Below are positions 14,324-23,644 of a stretch of 64,000 nt of DNA, one piece after another; position 1 is the stretch's first letter; every line of letters begins with the position of its first letter. Location of the stretch: contig JAFZAH010000001.1 of the NCBI GenBank assembly GCA_017548275.1, forward strand, positions 1-64,000. Direction: 5' to 3'. The notes beneath the pieces are model-generated. The model made no database searches. It saw only the letters and a list, made by a program, of their open reading frames with translations, and had not been told where the DNA came from. A program made the translations under genes and the position numbers. Source of the DNA: Prevotella sp. (GTDB taxonomy: Bacteria > Bacteroidota > Bacteroidia > Bacteroidales > Bacteroidaceae).

Positions 14324-15466
14324 TTACCCCATTCTTCGGCGGACGGTGTAGAAAGTCTGGCGCGAACTGAACCCAGAGGCTGTAGCAACCTCGTCTTGGG
14401 TGGCGTATGGGTGTTCGTCGCGGTATTTTTTAGCATATTCGAGTCTCAGGGAGTTGACATAGCGGAAGAAACCGCCAAACTCGTTGCTGAGCACTTTGGA
14501 GACGTATGTGCGTCCATATCCGCAATGTTCTGCCACTTCGACAATAGAAAGGTGTGGGTTGAGGAACTGTTTCTCACCCTCTACGAAGGCCTTGATTTCA
14601 CCGACGATGACACTGACCTTCTCTTCAGAGAGGCCGGATGTGCTTTGTTCTATAGATGGAGTTTCATTGCCGTCGGGAGTTTCAACAATGTCGGCGAGCG
14701 GGGCATCATTACCGGTTGTTGTTTCTTCCTCAACATCCAACCAGGAAGATGGCGACCTCTTACGTTGCGTGTGGAGCACTGACAAGAGGAATACGATACC
14801 CATGACCGTGTAGATGACATTCAACACAATCATAGCCTTCTTGCTATCAAAGAAGAAGATGCCCCATACGAGAAAGAACTCAACAATTGGTACTATGACA
14901 ACTTTTTTCGCATAAACGGTGGGAAAGTCTTCGGGATTGGACAGATAATCGCTCTCCTTGAACTGATGGAGCCATGACACCAGCACTTTGATAGAGTATA
15001 AACAGAAAATCGAGGCACATGCGCCTACGACTATGATGGCCCAGAACAAAACCTGTTGTTTGGCACCCGACAACGAGTAACCCTTCAAGACGGCGTTGAG
15101 GAAAAGCACCAGCAGGAGAAGAATGATGGGAACAGCCATGAGACGGGCCCATCGCTTCCATTTGTTCCAACTTTTCACCGTACCGAAGTAGTTGAATATC
15201 AGCACGGCACAGACATACATGTGGGTGAGGGGGAAGAACCCCTTCATCAACAGCCACGCATCAGCATCGGAAGGGTCCAAGGCGTATGGAAAGGTCAGGA
15301 CCGGCAACATGAAAAAGGCCGTCAGCATGAGACGGGCCGGATAATAATAATTCGGCTGCTCTTGATAGGGCACGCAGACATGGAACCATCTGACGACGGA
15401 AAAGAATACCCCCATGAGTATGAAGGCAAATGCCGCAAGACTACAATAATGCTCTAGCAGTGTCAT
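14324..15466 (-). CDS. Membrane-anchored AraC-family transcriptional regulator
   Basis: A 380-residue protein. Residues 1-220 hold about six or seven hydrophobic membrane segments (for example CSLAAFAFILMGVFFSVV and VEFFLVWGIFFF). A linker rich in Glu, Ser and Thr follows, then an AraC-type double helix-turn-helix domain in the last 100 residues (IVEVAEHCGYGRTYVSKVL and QDEVATASGFSSRQTF). This layout suggests sensing at the inner membrane coupled to DNA binding. It lies upstream of the locus C peptide and CTD protein on the same strand, which makes them possible targets. It has its own strong promoter. Confidence 0.85.
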   Translation of the reverse strand: MTLLEHYCSLAAFAFILMGVFFSVVRWFHVCVPYQEQPNYYYPARLMLTAFFMLPVLTFPYALDPSDADAWLLMKGFFPLTHMYVCAVLIFNYFGTVKSWNKWKRWARLMAVPIILLLLVLFLNAVLKGYSLSGAKQQVLFWAIIVVGACASIFCLYSIKVLVSWLHQFKESDYLSNPEDFPTVYAKKVVIVPIVEFFLVWGIFFFDSKKAMIVLNVIYTVMGIVFLLSVLHTQRKRSPSSWLDVEEETTTGNDAPLADIVETPDGNETPSIEQSTSGLSEEKVSVIVGEIKAFVEGEKQFLNPHLSIVEVAEHCGYGRTYVSKVLSNEFGGFFRYVNSLRLEYAKKYRDEHPYATQDEVATASGFSSRQTFYTVRRRMG

Positions 15467-15494
15467 AATAAAGACCCGTATGTTGACTGTGCTG

Positions 15495-15525
15495 CAAAAG
15501 TAAAGTAATTTCTTAAGAAATCAAA
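15495..15525 (-). promoter_or_regulatory. Promoter for the AraC-family regulator
   Basis: Minus strand TTTG (15522-15525), 19-nt spacer, TACTTTTG (15495-15502): both boxes match the consensus with ideal spacing. Confidence 0.7.
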
Positions 15526-15579
15526 TAGCAGGATCGTTAAATAGTTTTAAATAATTTGTTATTCTTGATGTAGATGATG

Positions 15580-15705
15580 CGCCTCACCCCCGACCCCTCT
15601 CCAAAGGAAGCCTCACCCCCGGCCCCTCCATCCCGAGCGATGCTCGCCCCCCCGTAGCCTTCCCAAAGGGCGAGGGGAGTGATTTGAACACTCCCCCCCA
15701 CCATA
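15580..15705. repeat. C-rich intergenic repeat
   Basis: Two copies of CCTCACCCCCG-CCCCT about 30 bp apart, plus an inverted GGGCGAGGGGAGTG segment. Related C-rich pieces lie near 4190, 20073 and 25770. No coding potential. Confidence 0.55.
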
Positions 15706-15727
15706 AACCTTCAGAAAAGAACTGGCT

Positions 15728-17020
15728 TTACTCTTTCGTGTTAAAGAATTGTGTGAAGGCTTTGACACAATAGATGTGGTCGGCAGCGCTTCCCGTCTCG
15801 CGGCAACTGTGCATGGCGAGGATGGCATTACCCATATCTACTCCACGGAGGGGGATAGAAGATGCGAGGATATTACCGAGTGTGCTTCCGCCCGCCACGT
15901 CGCTGTGGTTGACGAAGCGCTGGCATGGCACGCCCGCCTCACGGCAGATTTCAGCGAAGACGGCCGCAGACACGGCATCGCTTGCATATTTCTGCGCGGC
16001 ATTGAACTTGATGACGGGACCGCCGCCGAGCACGGGATGGTTGGAGGGGTCGTATTTCTCGCTGTAGTTGGGATGCCATGCGTGAGCATTGTCGGCAGAG
16101 ACCATGAACGCCCGTTCCACCGCCTGATAGAACGCCTCTTCGGTACCGCTTTGTGCCAGTGCTATACGTCGGAGCATCATGGCGAGGAAGGGGCTGGCGG
16201 CACCCTGCTTGGTCTGTGAACCCGTCTCCTCGTTGTCGAAAATGGCCAAAACCTGAGTGGTATTGGCTGGTTTGGCGGCGAGCAGCGCCTCCAACCCGGC
16301 ATAGCACATGGAGAGGTCATCGAGCCGTCCGGAAGAAAGGAACTCATTGTGCACGCCGAAAGTGCACGCAGGCGTAGCGTCGGCCAGATAGAGGTCGAAG
16401 TCGAGAATCTCGTCCTTCTCCACCTTCAGTTCGTCGCAGATGACATTCATCAGCAGGTTACCGCACTCCAAACGGTCGCGGATGATGCCGAGGATGGGCA
16501 ACATATCCTTTTGTTTGCTGAGTTTCACACCGTCGTTCACCTGACGGTTGAAATGGATGGCGAGGTTGCTGATTTGCAACAAGGGACGTTTGACATGGAG
16601 CAGAAGGGTGACAGGCGACATGGCGTTTTTGCCTTTGACGATGACGCGCCCTGCAATGGTGAGAGGGCGGTCAAACCAAGTTGACATGATGGGGCCGCCA
16701 TAGACCTCGGTGTTGAGTTTGACGATGCCACCCTCACAAAGCATCTCCGCATTGGGTTTGATGCGGAAAGTGGGTGAGTCGCAATGCGCGCAAATCATGT
16801 GGAATCCTGCCTCGGCAAGGGGTTTCTTACCGATACGGAACGCATAGACCGACGAATCGTTCTTCGTCACAAAGAGTTTGTCACCAGCTTTGATGGCGCC
16901 AATGGACATAGTCGGGTCGAAACGGCGGAATCCCGCACGCTCAAGTTCATCAGCGATATTCTTCGCAGCGAGGAAATTGACGGGCGAAGCGTCAAGAAAA
17001 GATAATAAACGGTTAATCAT
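15728..17020 (-). CDS. M18-family aspartyl/glutamyl-type aminopeptidase
   Basis: A 430-residue metalloaminopeptidase of family M18 (yeast aminopeptidase I, bacterial ApeB). Metal-ligand motifs are visible: MICAHCDSPTFRIKP near residue 78, GRLDDLSMCY, the catalytic IFDNEETGSQTKQGA, and the C-terminal VNHSDVAGGSTLGNI. It removes N-terminal acidic residues from peptides in the cytoplasm, in a likely dodecamer. It appears monocistronic, with a -7 box at 17043-17050. Full family length, no defects. Confidence 0.93.
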   Translation of the reverse strand: MINRLLSFLDASPVNFLAAKNIADELERAGFRRFDPTMSIGAIKAGDKLFVTKNDSSVYAFRIGKKPLAEAGFHMICAHCDSPTFRIKPNAEMLCEGGIVKLNTEVYGGPIMSTWFDRPLTIAGRVIVKGKNAMSPVTLLLHVKRPLLQISNLAIHFNRQVNDGVKLSKQKDMLPILGIIRDRLECGNLLMNVICDELKVEKDEILDFDLYLADATPACTFGVHNEFLSSGRLDDLSMCYAGLEALLAAKPANTTQVLAIFDNEETGSQTKQGAASPFLAMMLRRIALAQSGTEEAFYQAVERAFMVSADNAHAWHPNYSEKYDPSNHPVLGGGPVIKFNAAQKYASDAVSAAVFAEICREAGVPCQRFVNHSDVAGGSTLGNILASSIPLRGVDMGNAILAMHSCRETGSAADHIYCVKAFTQFFNTKE

Positions 17021-17042
17021 GATGTGTTTCCATTATTTGATG

Positions 17043-17050
17043 CAAATTTA
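17043..17050 (-). promoter_or_regulatory. -7 promoter box for the M18 peptidase gene
   Basis: Minus-strand TAAATTTG about 22 nt before the ATG at 17020. No clear TTTG at the -33 position. Confidence 0.4.
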
Positions 17051-17083
17051 CTCATTTTTTTTGAAAGAGCCATCGTTTGTGAC

Positions 17084-17116
17084 AAAAAAATAGAGGGCTG
17101 CCATCACGACAGCCCT
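17084..17116 (-). terminator. Terminator after the small lipoprotein gene
   Basis: Minus-strand stem AGGGCTG / CAGCCCT (17094-17116) followed by a T7 run (17084-17090). It separates the lipoprotein gene from the M18 peptidase gene. Confidence 0.75.
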
Positions 17117-17231
17117 GATTGATTTCTACAAAAACATTATGAATTATGGTGTGTTCTAATAATTCTGATTCTTTTCGCTTGCAAAGTTAAGGGGTTTGCA
17201 CATGGTGTGCAATACCTAAAAATGGGGGTTT

Positions 17232-17266
17232 ATTCAGGAGTTAAAGAAGTTAAAGGAGTTAAAGAC
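17232..17266. repeat. Nonamer tandem repeat (GAGTTAAAG)
   Basis: About three units of GAGTTAAAG/AAGTTAAAG end in GAC. A partial copy of the same family, GGAGTTAAAGAAATTAAAGAC, lies at 4335-4355. Confidence 0.65.
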
Positions 17267-17319
17267 ATTACTCCACTGTCTGAGCGGTAATCGGGATGAG
17301 ACGCGATGAGGTAAGGTCT

Positions 17320-17700
17320 TTATCTGTCTTTGCCGAGGATGATGTCGAGGAAGCCGTCAACGCCGGCTTTGATTTCCTCAGAGATATTGAGCACCGAACG
17401 GATAACGGAGGTACCTGCACCTTTGAGGAGATAGCCTGCACATTCGCCCTCCATACGGCGTATTTCACGTTGTTTTTCAGCAGAATAGTTATACGACTCC
17501 ACACGCGAAGCGATGTCTTTGAAGTCGATGGCCGCATCCTTCCAGTCTTTGAGTGTATAATCCTGGCTATATTCGCGTAACTGGTTCGTATAATTCCTTA
17601 GGTCAGAGTATGCCGCCTGAGAGGCAGAGCACGATGATAACAAGACGATGGCCATGAGAGCCAGCAAAACAGAAAGGTGCTTGATTTTTTTCATTGTCAT
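17320..17700 (-). CDS. Small lipoprotein of unknown function
   Basis: A 126-residue protein with a lipoprotein signal peptide; the lipobox is LLSSC at about residues 20-24. The mature part is mostly helical and charged (YTNQLREYSQDYTLKDWKDA). It is preceded by a promoter-like pair and followed by a terminator, so it is a single-gene unit. I cannot name a function. The start could also be the ATG two codons in, at 17694. Confidence 0.75.
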   Translation of the reverse strand: MTMKKIKHLSVLLALMAIVLLSSCSASQAAYSDLRNYTNQLREYSQDYTLKDWKDAAIDFKDIASRVESYNYSAEKQREIRRMEGECAGYLLKGAGTSVIRSVLNISEEIKAGVDGFLDIILGKDR

Positions 17701-17726
17701 AGTGGTTTTGATGAATAACTATGGTG

Positions 17727-17758
17727 CAAAAATAAATGATTCTGCCCTATCAGACAAT
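17727..17758 (-). promoter_or_regulatory. Promoter for the small lipoprotein gene
   Basis: Minus strand ATTG (17755-17758), 20-nt spacer, TATTTTTG (17727-17734). Confidence 0.5.
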
Positions 17759-17819
17759 AAAATGTGGTGTTTTTTGACGAAAGAGGGTGATTTTTTGTTG
17801 AAGGGGGGCGGATTTGAGG

Positions 17820-17891
17820 ATGGGAGCAATGGGAACTATGGGAGTAATGGAAACTATGGGAGCAATGGGAACTATGGGAACTATGGGAATG
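17820..17891. repeat. Nonamer tandem repeat, 8 x ATGGGAACT
   Basis: Eight consecutive 9-bp units from 17820 to 17891 (ATGGGAGCA, ATGGGAACT, ATGGGAGTA and so on). It lies about 80 bp before the topB start and creates artificial open frames on both strands. Confidence 0.92.
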
Positions 17892-17912
17892 TGGCAGCAA
17901 CATTATTTCATG

Positions 17913-17933
17913 TTTCGTATTTCGTATTTCATA
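17913..17933. repeat. Heptamer tandem repeat (TTTCGTA)
   Basis: Three 7-bp units TTTCGTA, TTTCGTA, TTTCATA. On the other strand they read TACGAAA, the same family as at 24630-24671 and 29662-29722. Confidence 0.8.
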
Positions 17934-17972
17934 TTTATTTACTACCTTTGCTGCCCGAAAGTAATTGATGAG

Positions 17973-20060
17973 ATGATAGTCTGCATAGCCGAGAAACCGA
18001 GTGTTGCGCGCGATATAGCCAGAATCATCGGGGCGACGACCCAGCGCGAAGGATATATGGAAGGCAACGGATATCAGGTGACATGGACATTCGGTCATCT
18101 GTGTACGCTGAAAGAGCCCCACGACTACACCGAGGCGTGGAAATGGTGGAGTTTGTCTTCATTGCCGATGATCCCCCAGCGTTTTGGCATCAAACTCATT
18201 GAAGAAGACCACATCAAGAAACAGTTTGCCGTCATTGAACGGTTGATGCAAGCCGCCGACGGCATCGTCAACTGCGGTGATGCCGGCCAGGAGGGAGAAC
18301 TCATCCAACGTTGGGTGATGCAGAAGGCGCAGGCGCGCTGTCCGGTGAAGCGCCTGTGGATATCGTCGATGACCGACGAAGCCATCCGCGAGGGATTTCA
18401 GAACCTGAAAGACCAATCGGAGTATCAGCCGCTCTACATGGCAGGTTTGAGCCGTGCCATCGGCGACTGGCTGTTGGGCATGAACGCCACGCGCCTTTAT
18501 ACGTTGAAATACGGCCAAAACCGCCAGGTGCTGTCCATCGGCCGCGTGCAGACCCCCACATTGGCGTTGATAGTGAACCGTCAGAAAGAGATTGACCAGT
18601 TCAAGCCCGAACCCTACTGGGTGCTCGCCACGAAATACCGTGACACTATCTTCACTGCAACGAAAGGAAAGTTCACGAGCCGCGAGGAGGGAGAACGGTC
18701 GTTTGCGCTCATCAAGGACAAACCGTTCACCGTGACTGACGTGCAGAAGAAGAACGGCACAGAAGCCCCGCCCCGGCTGTATGACCTGACCTCGCTGCAA
18801 GTGGATTGCAACAAGAAATACGGCATGAGCGCGGAGTTCACACTCAATACCATCCAGACGCTGTACGAGCGCAAACTGACCACCTATCCACGCGTTGACA
18901 CCCAATACCTGAGCGATGACATCTACCCGAAATGTCCGCAAATACTGAATGGATTGAAAGGCTATGAGGCGCTGATACAGCCTTTGTCGGGCAAGCCTTT
19001 ACCGAAGAGCAAGAAAGTGTTTGACTCGTCAAAAGTGACCGACCACCACGCCATTATCCCTACGGGAGTGCCAGCCGCAAACCTGACCGACATGGAACGC
19101 CATGTGTATGACCTGATAGCACGGCGATTTATCAGCGTGTTCTATCCCGTGTGCAAATTCGCTACGACCACGGTGTTGGGCAAGGTAGAAGACATCGAGT
19201 TCAAGGTGAGCGGCAAACAGATACTCGACCCGGGATGGCGCAAGGTGTATGAGAAAGACACTGCCACGTCAGCCATCGATGACGACGACAAGAAAGATAA
19301 AGACGAGGAGCGCACCCTGCCCGCCTTCACCGTAGGCGAAAGCGGCCCGCACGAGCCCACATTGACTGAGAAATGGACCACACCGCCGAAATATTATACC
19401 GAGGCGTCGTTGTTGCAAGCCATGGAGACAGCCGGCAAATTCGTTGAAGACGAGGAACTGCGCGCCGCGATGAAAGAGAATGGCATCGGGCGCCCGTCAT
19501 CGCGTGCCGGTATCATCGAGACCCTGTTCAAACGCCATTATATCCGCAGGGAGCGGAAAAACCTCATAGCCACGGCAACAGGCATCGAACTGATAGACAT
19601 TATCCGTGAAGAGTTGTTGAAGAGTTGTGAACTGACCGGCATTTGGGAGAAGAAACTGCGCGAGATAGAGCATCAGAAATACGAGGCCGGGCAGTTTATC
19701 AACGAACTGAAGCAACAAGTGACGGAGATAGTGAACCAGGTCATCACCGACGGCAGCAACCGCAGAGTGACGATTTTGGAGGAGCAGGGAGCCCATAAGG
19801 GGCAAAGTGCTCCAAAGGGGCAAGGAGCAAGGAGCAAGGAGCAAGAGAATAGCGCGCCTAAAGCGAAAGCGAAAACGACAAAACGTAAGCCGAAAGCCGA
19901 AAATCCGAAACCACAAAATACAAATCCTTCACCAAAACCCGTCGTGGGCAGCCCGTGTCCGGTTTGCGGGAAAGGGGTTATCATCAAAGGACATACCGCC
20001 TACGGATGCAGCCGATGGAAAGAGGGATGCGGGTATAGGGTGAAATTTGAGGAGGTTTGA
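17973..20060 (+). CDS. topB: DNA topoisomerase III
   Basis: A 695-residue type IA topoisomerase. The start MIVCIAEKPSVARDIA is the conserved N-terminal Toprim strand; the open frame further upstream is made by the repeats at 17820-17933. NCGDAGQEGELI is the Toprim acidic motif, GRVQTPTLALIV is conserved, and LTTYPRVDT carries the active-site Tyr at about residue 305. The C-terminus has a zinc-finger-like CPVCGKG...CSRWKEGCGY (from about 661). Between them, residues about 604-660 are a Lys/Pro-rich linker that includes a heptamer-repeat-encoded stretch. It relaxes and decatenates DNA. Confidence 0.95.
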   Translation: MIVCIAEKPSVARDIARIIGATTQREGYMEGNGYQVTWTFGHLCTLKEPHDYTEAWKWWSLSSLPMIPQRFGIKLIEEDHIKKQFAVIERLMQAADGIVNCGDAGQEGELIQRWVMQKAQARCPVKRLWISSMTDEAIREGFQNLKDQSEYQPLYMAGLSRAIGDWLLGMNATRLYTLKYGQNRQVLSIGRVQTPTLALIVNRQKEIDQFKPEPYWVLATKYRDTIFTATKGKFTSREEGERSFALIKDKPFTVTDVQKKNGTEAPPRLYDLTSLQVDCNKKYGMSAEFTLNTIQTLYERKLTTYPRVDTQYLSDDIYPKCPQILNGLKGYEALIQPLSGKPLPKSKKVFDSSKVTDHHAIIPTGVPAANLTDMERHVYDLIARRFISVFYPVCKFATTTVLGKVEDIEFKVSGKQILDPGWRKVYEKDTATSAIDDDDKKDKDEERTLPAFTVGESGPHEPTLTEKWTTPPKYYTEASLLQAMETAGKFVEDEELRAAMKENGIGRPSSRAGIIETLFKRHYIRRERKNLIATATGIELIDIIREELLKSCELTGIWEKKLREIEHQKYEAGQFINELKQQVTEIVNQVITDGSNRRVTILEEQGAHKGQSAPKGQGARSKEQENSAPKAKAKTTKRKPKAENPKPQNTNPSPKPVVGSPCPVCGKGVIIKGHTAYGCSRWKEGCGYRVKFEEV
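19820..19847 (+). repeat. In-frame heptamer repeat in topB (GCAAGGA)
   Basis: Three GCAAGGA units plus GCAAGAG. The surrounding codons read GQGARSKEQENS. The same repeat and almost the same peptide occur in mutS2 at 46554-46588. Confidence 0.85.
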
Positions 20061-20203
20061 AGTTTGAGGTTACACGCCCCACCCCTGCCCCACCCCTTCG
20101 ATGGGAGGGGAATGGGCTAACGCCTTTGAGACGAATTATCAAAATAGAGATATTTTCAACATAACGTACATAAGATTGAAGATTCAATAAGAAACAATTA
20201 TCT

Positions 20204-21514
20204 ATGCCCAATCAACCTCCAACGACACCACCACCCTATCACCCTAACAATCAACAGGGACAACAGACACCTAATCAGCAGGGGAAGTCCTATCAACAGC
20301 AGGGGCAACCCTATCAGCAGATGCCTTATCCGCAGGGGCAACAGGGACAACCATACCAGCAACCGCCTTATCAACAACAGGGACAGCCACCTTATCAGCA
20401 GGCCAATCAGCCTTATGGGGCCTATGGGTCAAATAAGGCGAATAAGCAGCGATGGCAGCCCCCAACGAATATGAAGGGCGGCGGCAGCACGAAGAAAGGT
20501 TGTGCGCTGGGATGCCTCATCTCATTCGGACTGTTTATGTTGCTGGGAATCATCGGTGTCATGCTCGACGATGGACCCGAGAAGGATGCACCGGCAGCCG
20601 GCACGCAGCAACTGGCCAACATGGGCGACAGCGGCCGCCAGAGAACATACGTCGACAGCACAGGGCGCATGATGACCGACAGCGCAGGAATGGCGCTCAA
20701 CGGTGAAGAGCCACGTCCGACGCCCCACCCCGACCGAGTGTGGACCATCGACGACGTGCCGATGGCGCATTTGCAGCATCAGCGTGAATATGTGAGCGAC
20801 CCCGACGGCTACCTTACCGCCTCGGAGAAAGCCTGCGCCGACAGTTTCCTTTACATGATGGAGCACGGCCAGAACTGCGAGTCGGCCTTCATTGTGGTAG
20901 GTCATGTGCCCGACAAAGACGCACACCGTTTCGCCATTGATTTGGGCAAGAAATATGGTATCGGCACCGCCGAGACCCATCGCGGAGTGACAGTGGTCAT
21001 CGCCGTTGAAGACCGGAAATTCTCCATCGCCACCACACAAGGCATCCAACAGGAATTGACCGACCAACGTTGCGGACGCATCAGCGACCAGTTTATCATC
21101 CCCAACATGAAAGCGGGTGACACGGGCGGCGCAGTCATCGAGACCAGCCAGGCACTCTATTACCAACTGGCCGAAGGTACGCCCCATTTGGCCGACGGCA
21201 GTGACATCAGTCGCAATTATGGCCTGATGAGCGGGAACAAACCCGCCGAAAAGAAAGATTCATTCGACGGTTGGTCCATCATCGGCGGCATCATCTTTCT
21301 TATTATCATATTCTGGTGGCTTTGGAGGAATGGCACCCTTTCCCGCAGCGCAGGAGGAGGCAGCGGCACCAGCAGTTACAGCGGCAGTTATTCCAGTAAT
21401 GATGATGACGACGATGATGACTACGATTCGAGCAGCAGTTACAGTTCGAGCGACAGCGGTTCGTACAGCGGTGGCGGCAGTTATGACGGCGGCGGATCGA
21501 GCGGCGGCTGGTAA
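20204..21514 (+). CDS. TPM-domain membrane protein with Gln/Pro-rich N-terminus
   Basis: A 436-residue protein. Residues 1-95 are a repetitive Gln/Pro/Tyr-rich segment (YQQQGQPYQQ-type repeats). A transmembrane helix follows (GCLISFGLFMLLGIIGVML), then a TPM domain at about residues 185-325 (VSDPDGYLTASEKACADSF; GVTVVIAVEDRKFSIATTQG). A second helix is at about 350-370 (IIGGIIFLIIIFWWLW), and the tail is Ser/Gly/Asp-rich. TPM domains are linked to envelope or photosystem maintenance in other organisms; the role here is unknown. It lies 51 nt before the PorE-like gene, so co-transcription is plausible. Confidence 0.85.
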   Translation: MPNQPPTTPPPYHPNNQQGQQTPNQQGKSYQQQGQPYQQMPYPQGQQGQPYQQPPYQQQGQPPYQQANQPYGAYGSNKANKQRWQPPTNMKGGGSTKKGCALGCLISFGLFMLLGIIGVMLDDGPEKDAPAAGTQQLANMGDSGRQRTYVDSTGRMMTDSAGMALNGEEPRPTPHPDRVWTIDDVPMAHLQHQREYVSDPDGYLTASEKACADSFLYMMEHGQNCESAFIVVGHVPDKDAHRFAIDLGKKYGIGTAETHRGVTVVIAVEDRKFSIATTQGIQQELTDQRCGRISDQFIIPNMKAGDTGGAVIETSQALYYQLAEGTPHLADGSDISRNYGLMSGNKPAEKKDSFDGWSIIGGIIFLIIIFWWLWRNGTLSRSAGGGSGTSSYSGSYSSNDDDDDDDYDSSSSYSSSDSGSYSGGGSYDGGGSSGGW

Positions 21515-21565
21515 GTTAAGGTCATTGCACAATAAAACACTGTTTTTTTCGTTAGAAAGACAGTC

Positions 21566-23641
21566 ATGACAAATAACCGTCACTACATCTGTTTTTTCAC
21601 GATAGCAGCAACATTGTTGTTGCTGTCGGCCTGTGGTATAGACCGAAACTTGAAACGGGGCGAGAAATATCTCGCTCTGGGAGAATATTATGACGCGGCC
21701 AACGAGTTCAAGCAGGCCTATTCAAAGACCCCTCCGAAAGAGCGCGACAAACGTGGTCAGCGTGCCGCCAAACTGGCTTACTGCTATGAGAAAATCAACT
21801 CGACGCAGAAAGCCATCGCCGCTTACCGCAATGTGATACGCTACAAGCAAGACAGCGTCGACACTCACTTCGCACTGGCCCGCCAACTGTTGAAGAACGG
21901 CAATTACAAAGAGGCCGCAAAGGAATATCAGTTGGTGCTCGACTCCATGCCCGACCATATGTTGGCGCGTGAAGGTCTGAACTCGGCCGTGAACGCCCCC
22001 AAATGGAAAGAAGCCGGTTCGCGTTACACGGTGAAGAAGATGGAGGTGTTCAACTCGCGCCGCGCCGAGTATTCCCCGATGCTTTACGGCGACCAGTATG
22101 ACCAACTCTATTTCACCTCGACCCGTAACGAGGCCCAAGGCGACGAACTGAGCGGCATCACAGGCACCAAGCCGGGCGACATCTTCTTCTCGCAAAAAGA
22201 CGACAAAGGCAAATGGGGCAAGCCCCAAAGCATCGAGTCAGGTCTTAACTCACAATACGACGAAGGTGCCTGCTGTTTCTCCATTGATCAGCGCGAGATG
22301 TATCTGACGCAATGCTCGTCAGACCCCTCCTACCCCCGATATGCGAAGATAATGACCTCGAGCCGCAGCGACGCGGCTTGGGGCAAGCCCAAATATCTGG
22401 AGATTTCACGCGACACATTGTCGTCGTATGCCCACCCCGCCCTCTCGCCCGACGGCAATTGGCTCTATTTCGTGAGCGACATGCCCGGCGGACAAGGCGG
22501 CCTTGACATCTGGCGCGTACGCATCACAGGCGGCGGTTTGGGCGGTGTAGAGAACGTGGGCAAGCCCATCAACACCGAGGGCGACGAGATGTTTCCCACG
22601 TTCCGTCCCAATGGCGACCTCTATTTCTCGTCGAATGGTCATCCGGGACTCGGAGGCCTCGATATCTTTATCGCCACCGTGGGCAAAGACCGCCGCTGGC
22701 ACTTGGAGCATCCGGGATACCCGCTCAATTCCTCCGGCGACGATTTCGGCATGACCTTCGAGGGTCCTCACAACCGGGGATTCTTCTCGTCAAACCGTGG
22801 CGACGGTCGCGGTTGGGACCATATTTACAGTTTTGAGAAGCCGGAAATCGTGCAGACCGCCAAAGGATGGGTATATGAGCAAGACGGTTACGAACTGCCC
22901 GCAGCCCAAGTATATATGGTAGGCGATGACGGCACCAACCAGAAACTGCCTGTGAAGAGCGACGGTTCGTTTGAACAAGTGCTCACCCCGGGAGTGAGTT
23001 ACATCTTCCTCGCAACGTGCAAGGGTTACTTGAACCATAAAGAGGAACTGCGTGTGGTAGAGACGAGTGAGTCGGAAGAGCATGTGCTGCAATTTCCCCT
23101 GCCTTCGATATCCGTGCCAGTGATGATTGACAATATCTTCTACGATTTCGACAAGGCAACTTTGCGGCCCGAATCGACCACAGCACTCGACGAACTGGTG
23201 CAGTTGCTCAACGAGAACCCCAACGTGACCATCGAACTGAGCGCCCACTGCGATTACAAGGGATCAGATGCCTATAACAAACGGTTGGCGCAGCGGAGAG
23301 CGGAGAGCGTGGTGCAATACCTCATCGAGCACGGCATCGCCCAAGACCGTCTGTCGCCTGTGGGTTACGGCAAAGAGAAGCCCAAAGTCATCAGGAAGAA
23401 ACTGACAGAGCGTTTCAACTGGCTGAAAGAGGGCGATGTGTTGACCGAGGAATATATCAAGCAACTGAGCGACGACAAGCAGGAAATCTGCAATCAGTTG
23501 AACCGTCGTACAGAGTTTATCGTACTGCGCACCACATACGGTATGTTTGACAAGGACGGCAACCTGACCTCACCTCCCCCGAAGCCGAAGAAGCCTCAGT
23601 TGGAAGAATCGGACGACGACGGATGGGAGATAGATTTTTAG
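21566..23641 (+). CDS. porE: PorE-like T9SS lipoprotein (TPR, PD40, CRD, OmpA)
   Basis: A 691-residue lipoprotein (lipobox LLLSACG at about residue 23). Tetratricopeptide repeats span about 30-145, WD40-like PD40 propeller repeats about 170-440 (ALSPDGNWLYFVSDMPGG; SDGSF-type strands), and a carboxypeptidase-regulatory-like domain about 440-515. A C-terminal OmpA peptidoglycan-binding domain follows from about 521 (NIFYDFDKATLRPES; LSAHCDYKGSDAYNKRLAQRRAESV). This exact architecture is that of PorE, which anchors the T9SS to peptidoglycan in Porphyromonas gingivalis. Other OmpA/PD40 proteins are similar, so the symbol is tentative. It supports T9SS export of the CTD proteins in this window. 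Confidence 0.8.
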   Translation: MTNNRHYICFFTIAATLLLLSACGIDRNLKRGEKYLALGEYYDAANEFKQAYSKTPPKERDKRGQRAAKLAYCYEKINSTQKAIAAYRNVIRYKQDSVDTHFALARQLLKNGNYKEAAKEYQLVLDSMPDHMLAREGLNSAVNAPKWKEAGSRYTVKKMEVFNSRRAEYSPMLYGDQYDQLYFTSTRNEAQGDELSGITGTKPGDIFFSQKDDKGKWGKPQSIESGLNSQYDEGACCFSIDQREMYLTQCSSDPSYPRYAKIMTSSRSDAAWGKPKYLEISRDTLSSYAHPALSPDGNWLYFVSDMPGGQGGLDIWRVRITGGGLGGVENVGKPINTEGDEMFPTFRPNGDLYFSSNGHPGLGGLDIFIATVGKDRRWHLEHPGYPLNSSGDDFGMTFEGPHNRGFFSSNRGDGRGWDHIYSFEKPEIVQTAKGWVYEQDGYELPAAQVYMVGDDGTNQKLPVKSDGSFEQVLTPGVSYIFLATCKGYLNHKEELRVVETSESEEHVLQFPLPSISVPVMIDNIFYDFDKATLRPESTTALDELVQLLNENPNVTIELSAHCDYKGSDAYNKRLAQRRAESVVQYLIEHGIAQDRLSPVGYGKEKPKVIRKKLTERFNWLKEGDVLTEEYIKQLSDDKQEICNQLNRRTEFIVLRTTYGMFDKDGNLTSPPPKPKKPQLEESDDDGWEIDF

Positions 23642-23644
23642 GGG

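Noticed and set aside
17814..17972. N-terminal extension of TopB (about 53 residues)
   Set aside because: It is encoded by tandem repeats; the conserved topoisomerase start MIVCIAEKPSVARDIA begins at 17973.
17697..18122. His/Ser-rich open frame on the minus strand
   Set aside because: It is produced by the ATGGGAACT nonamer tract read backwards and overlaps the start of topB.
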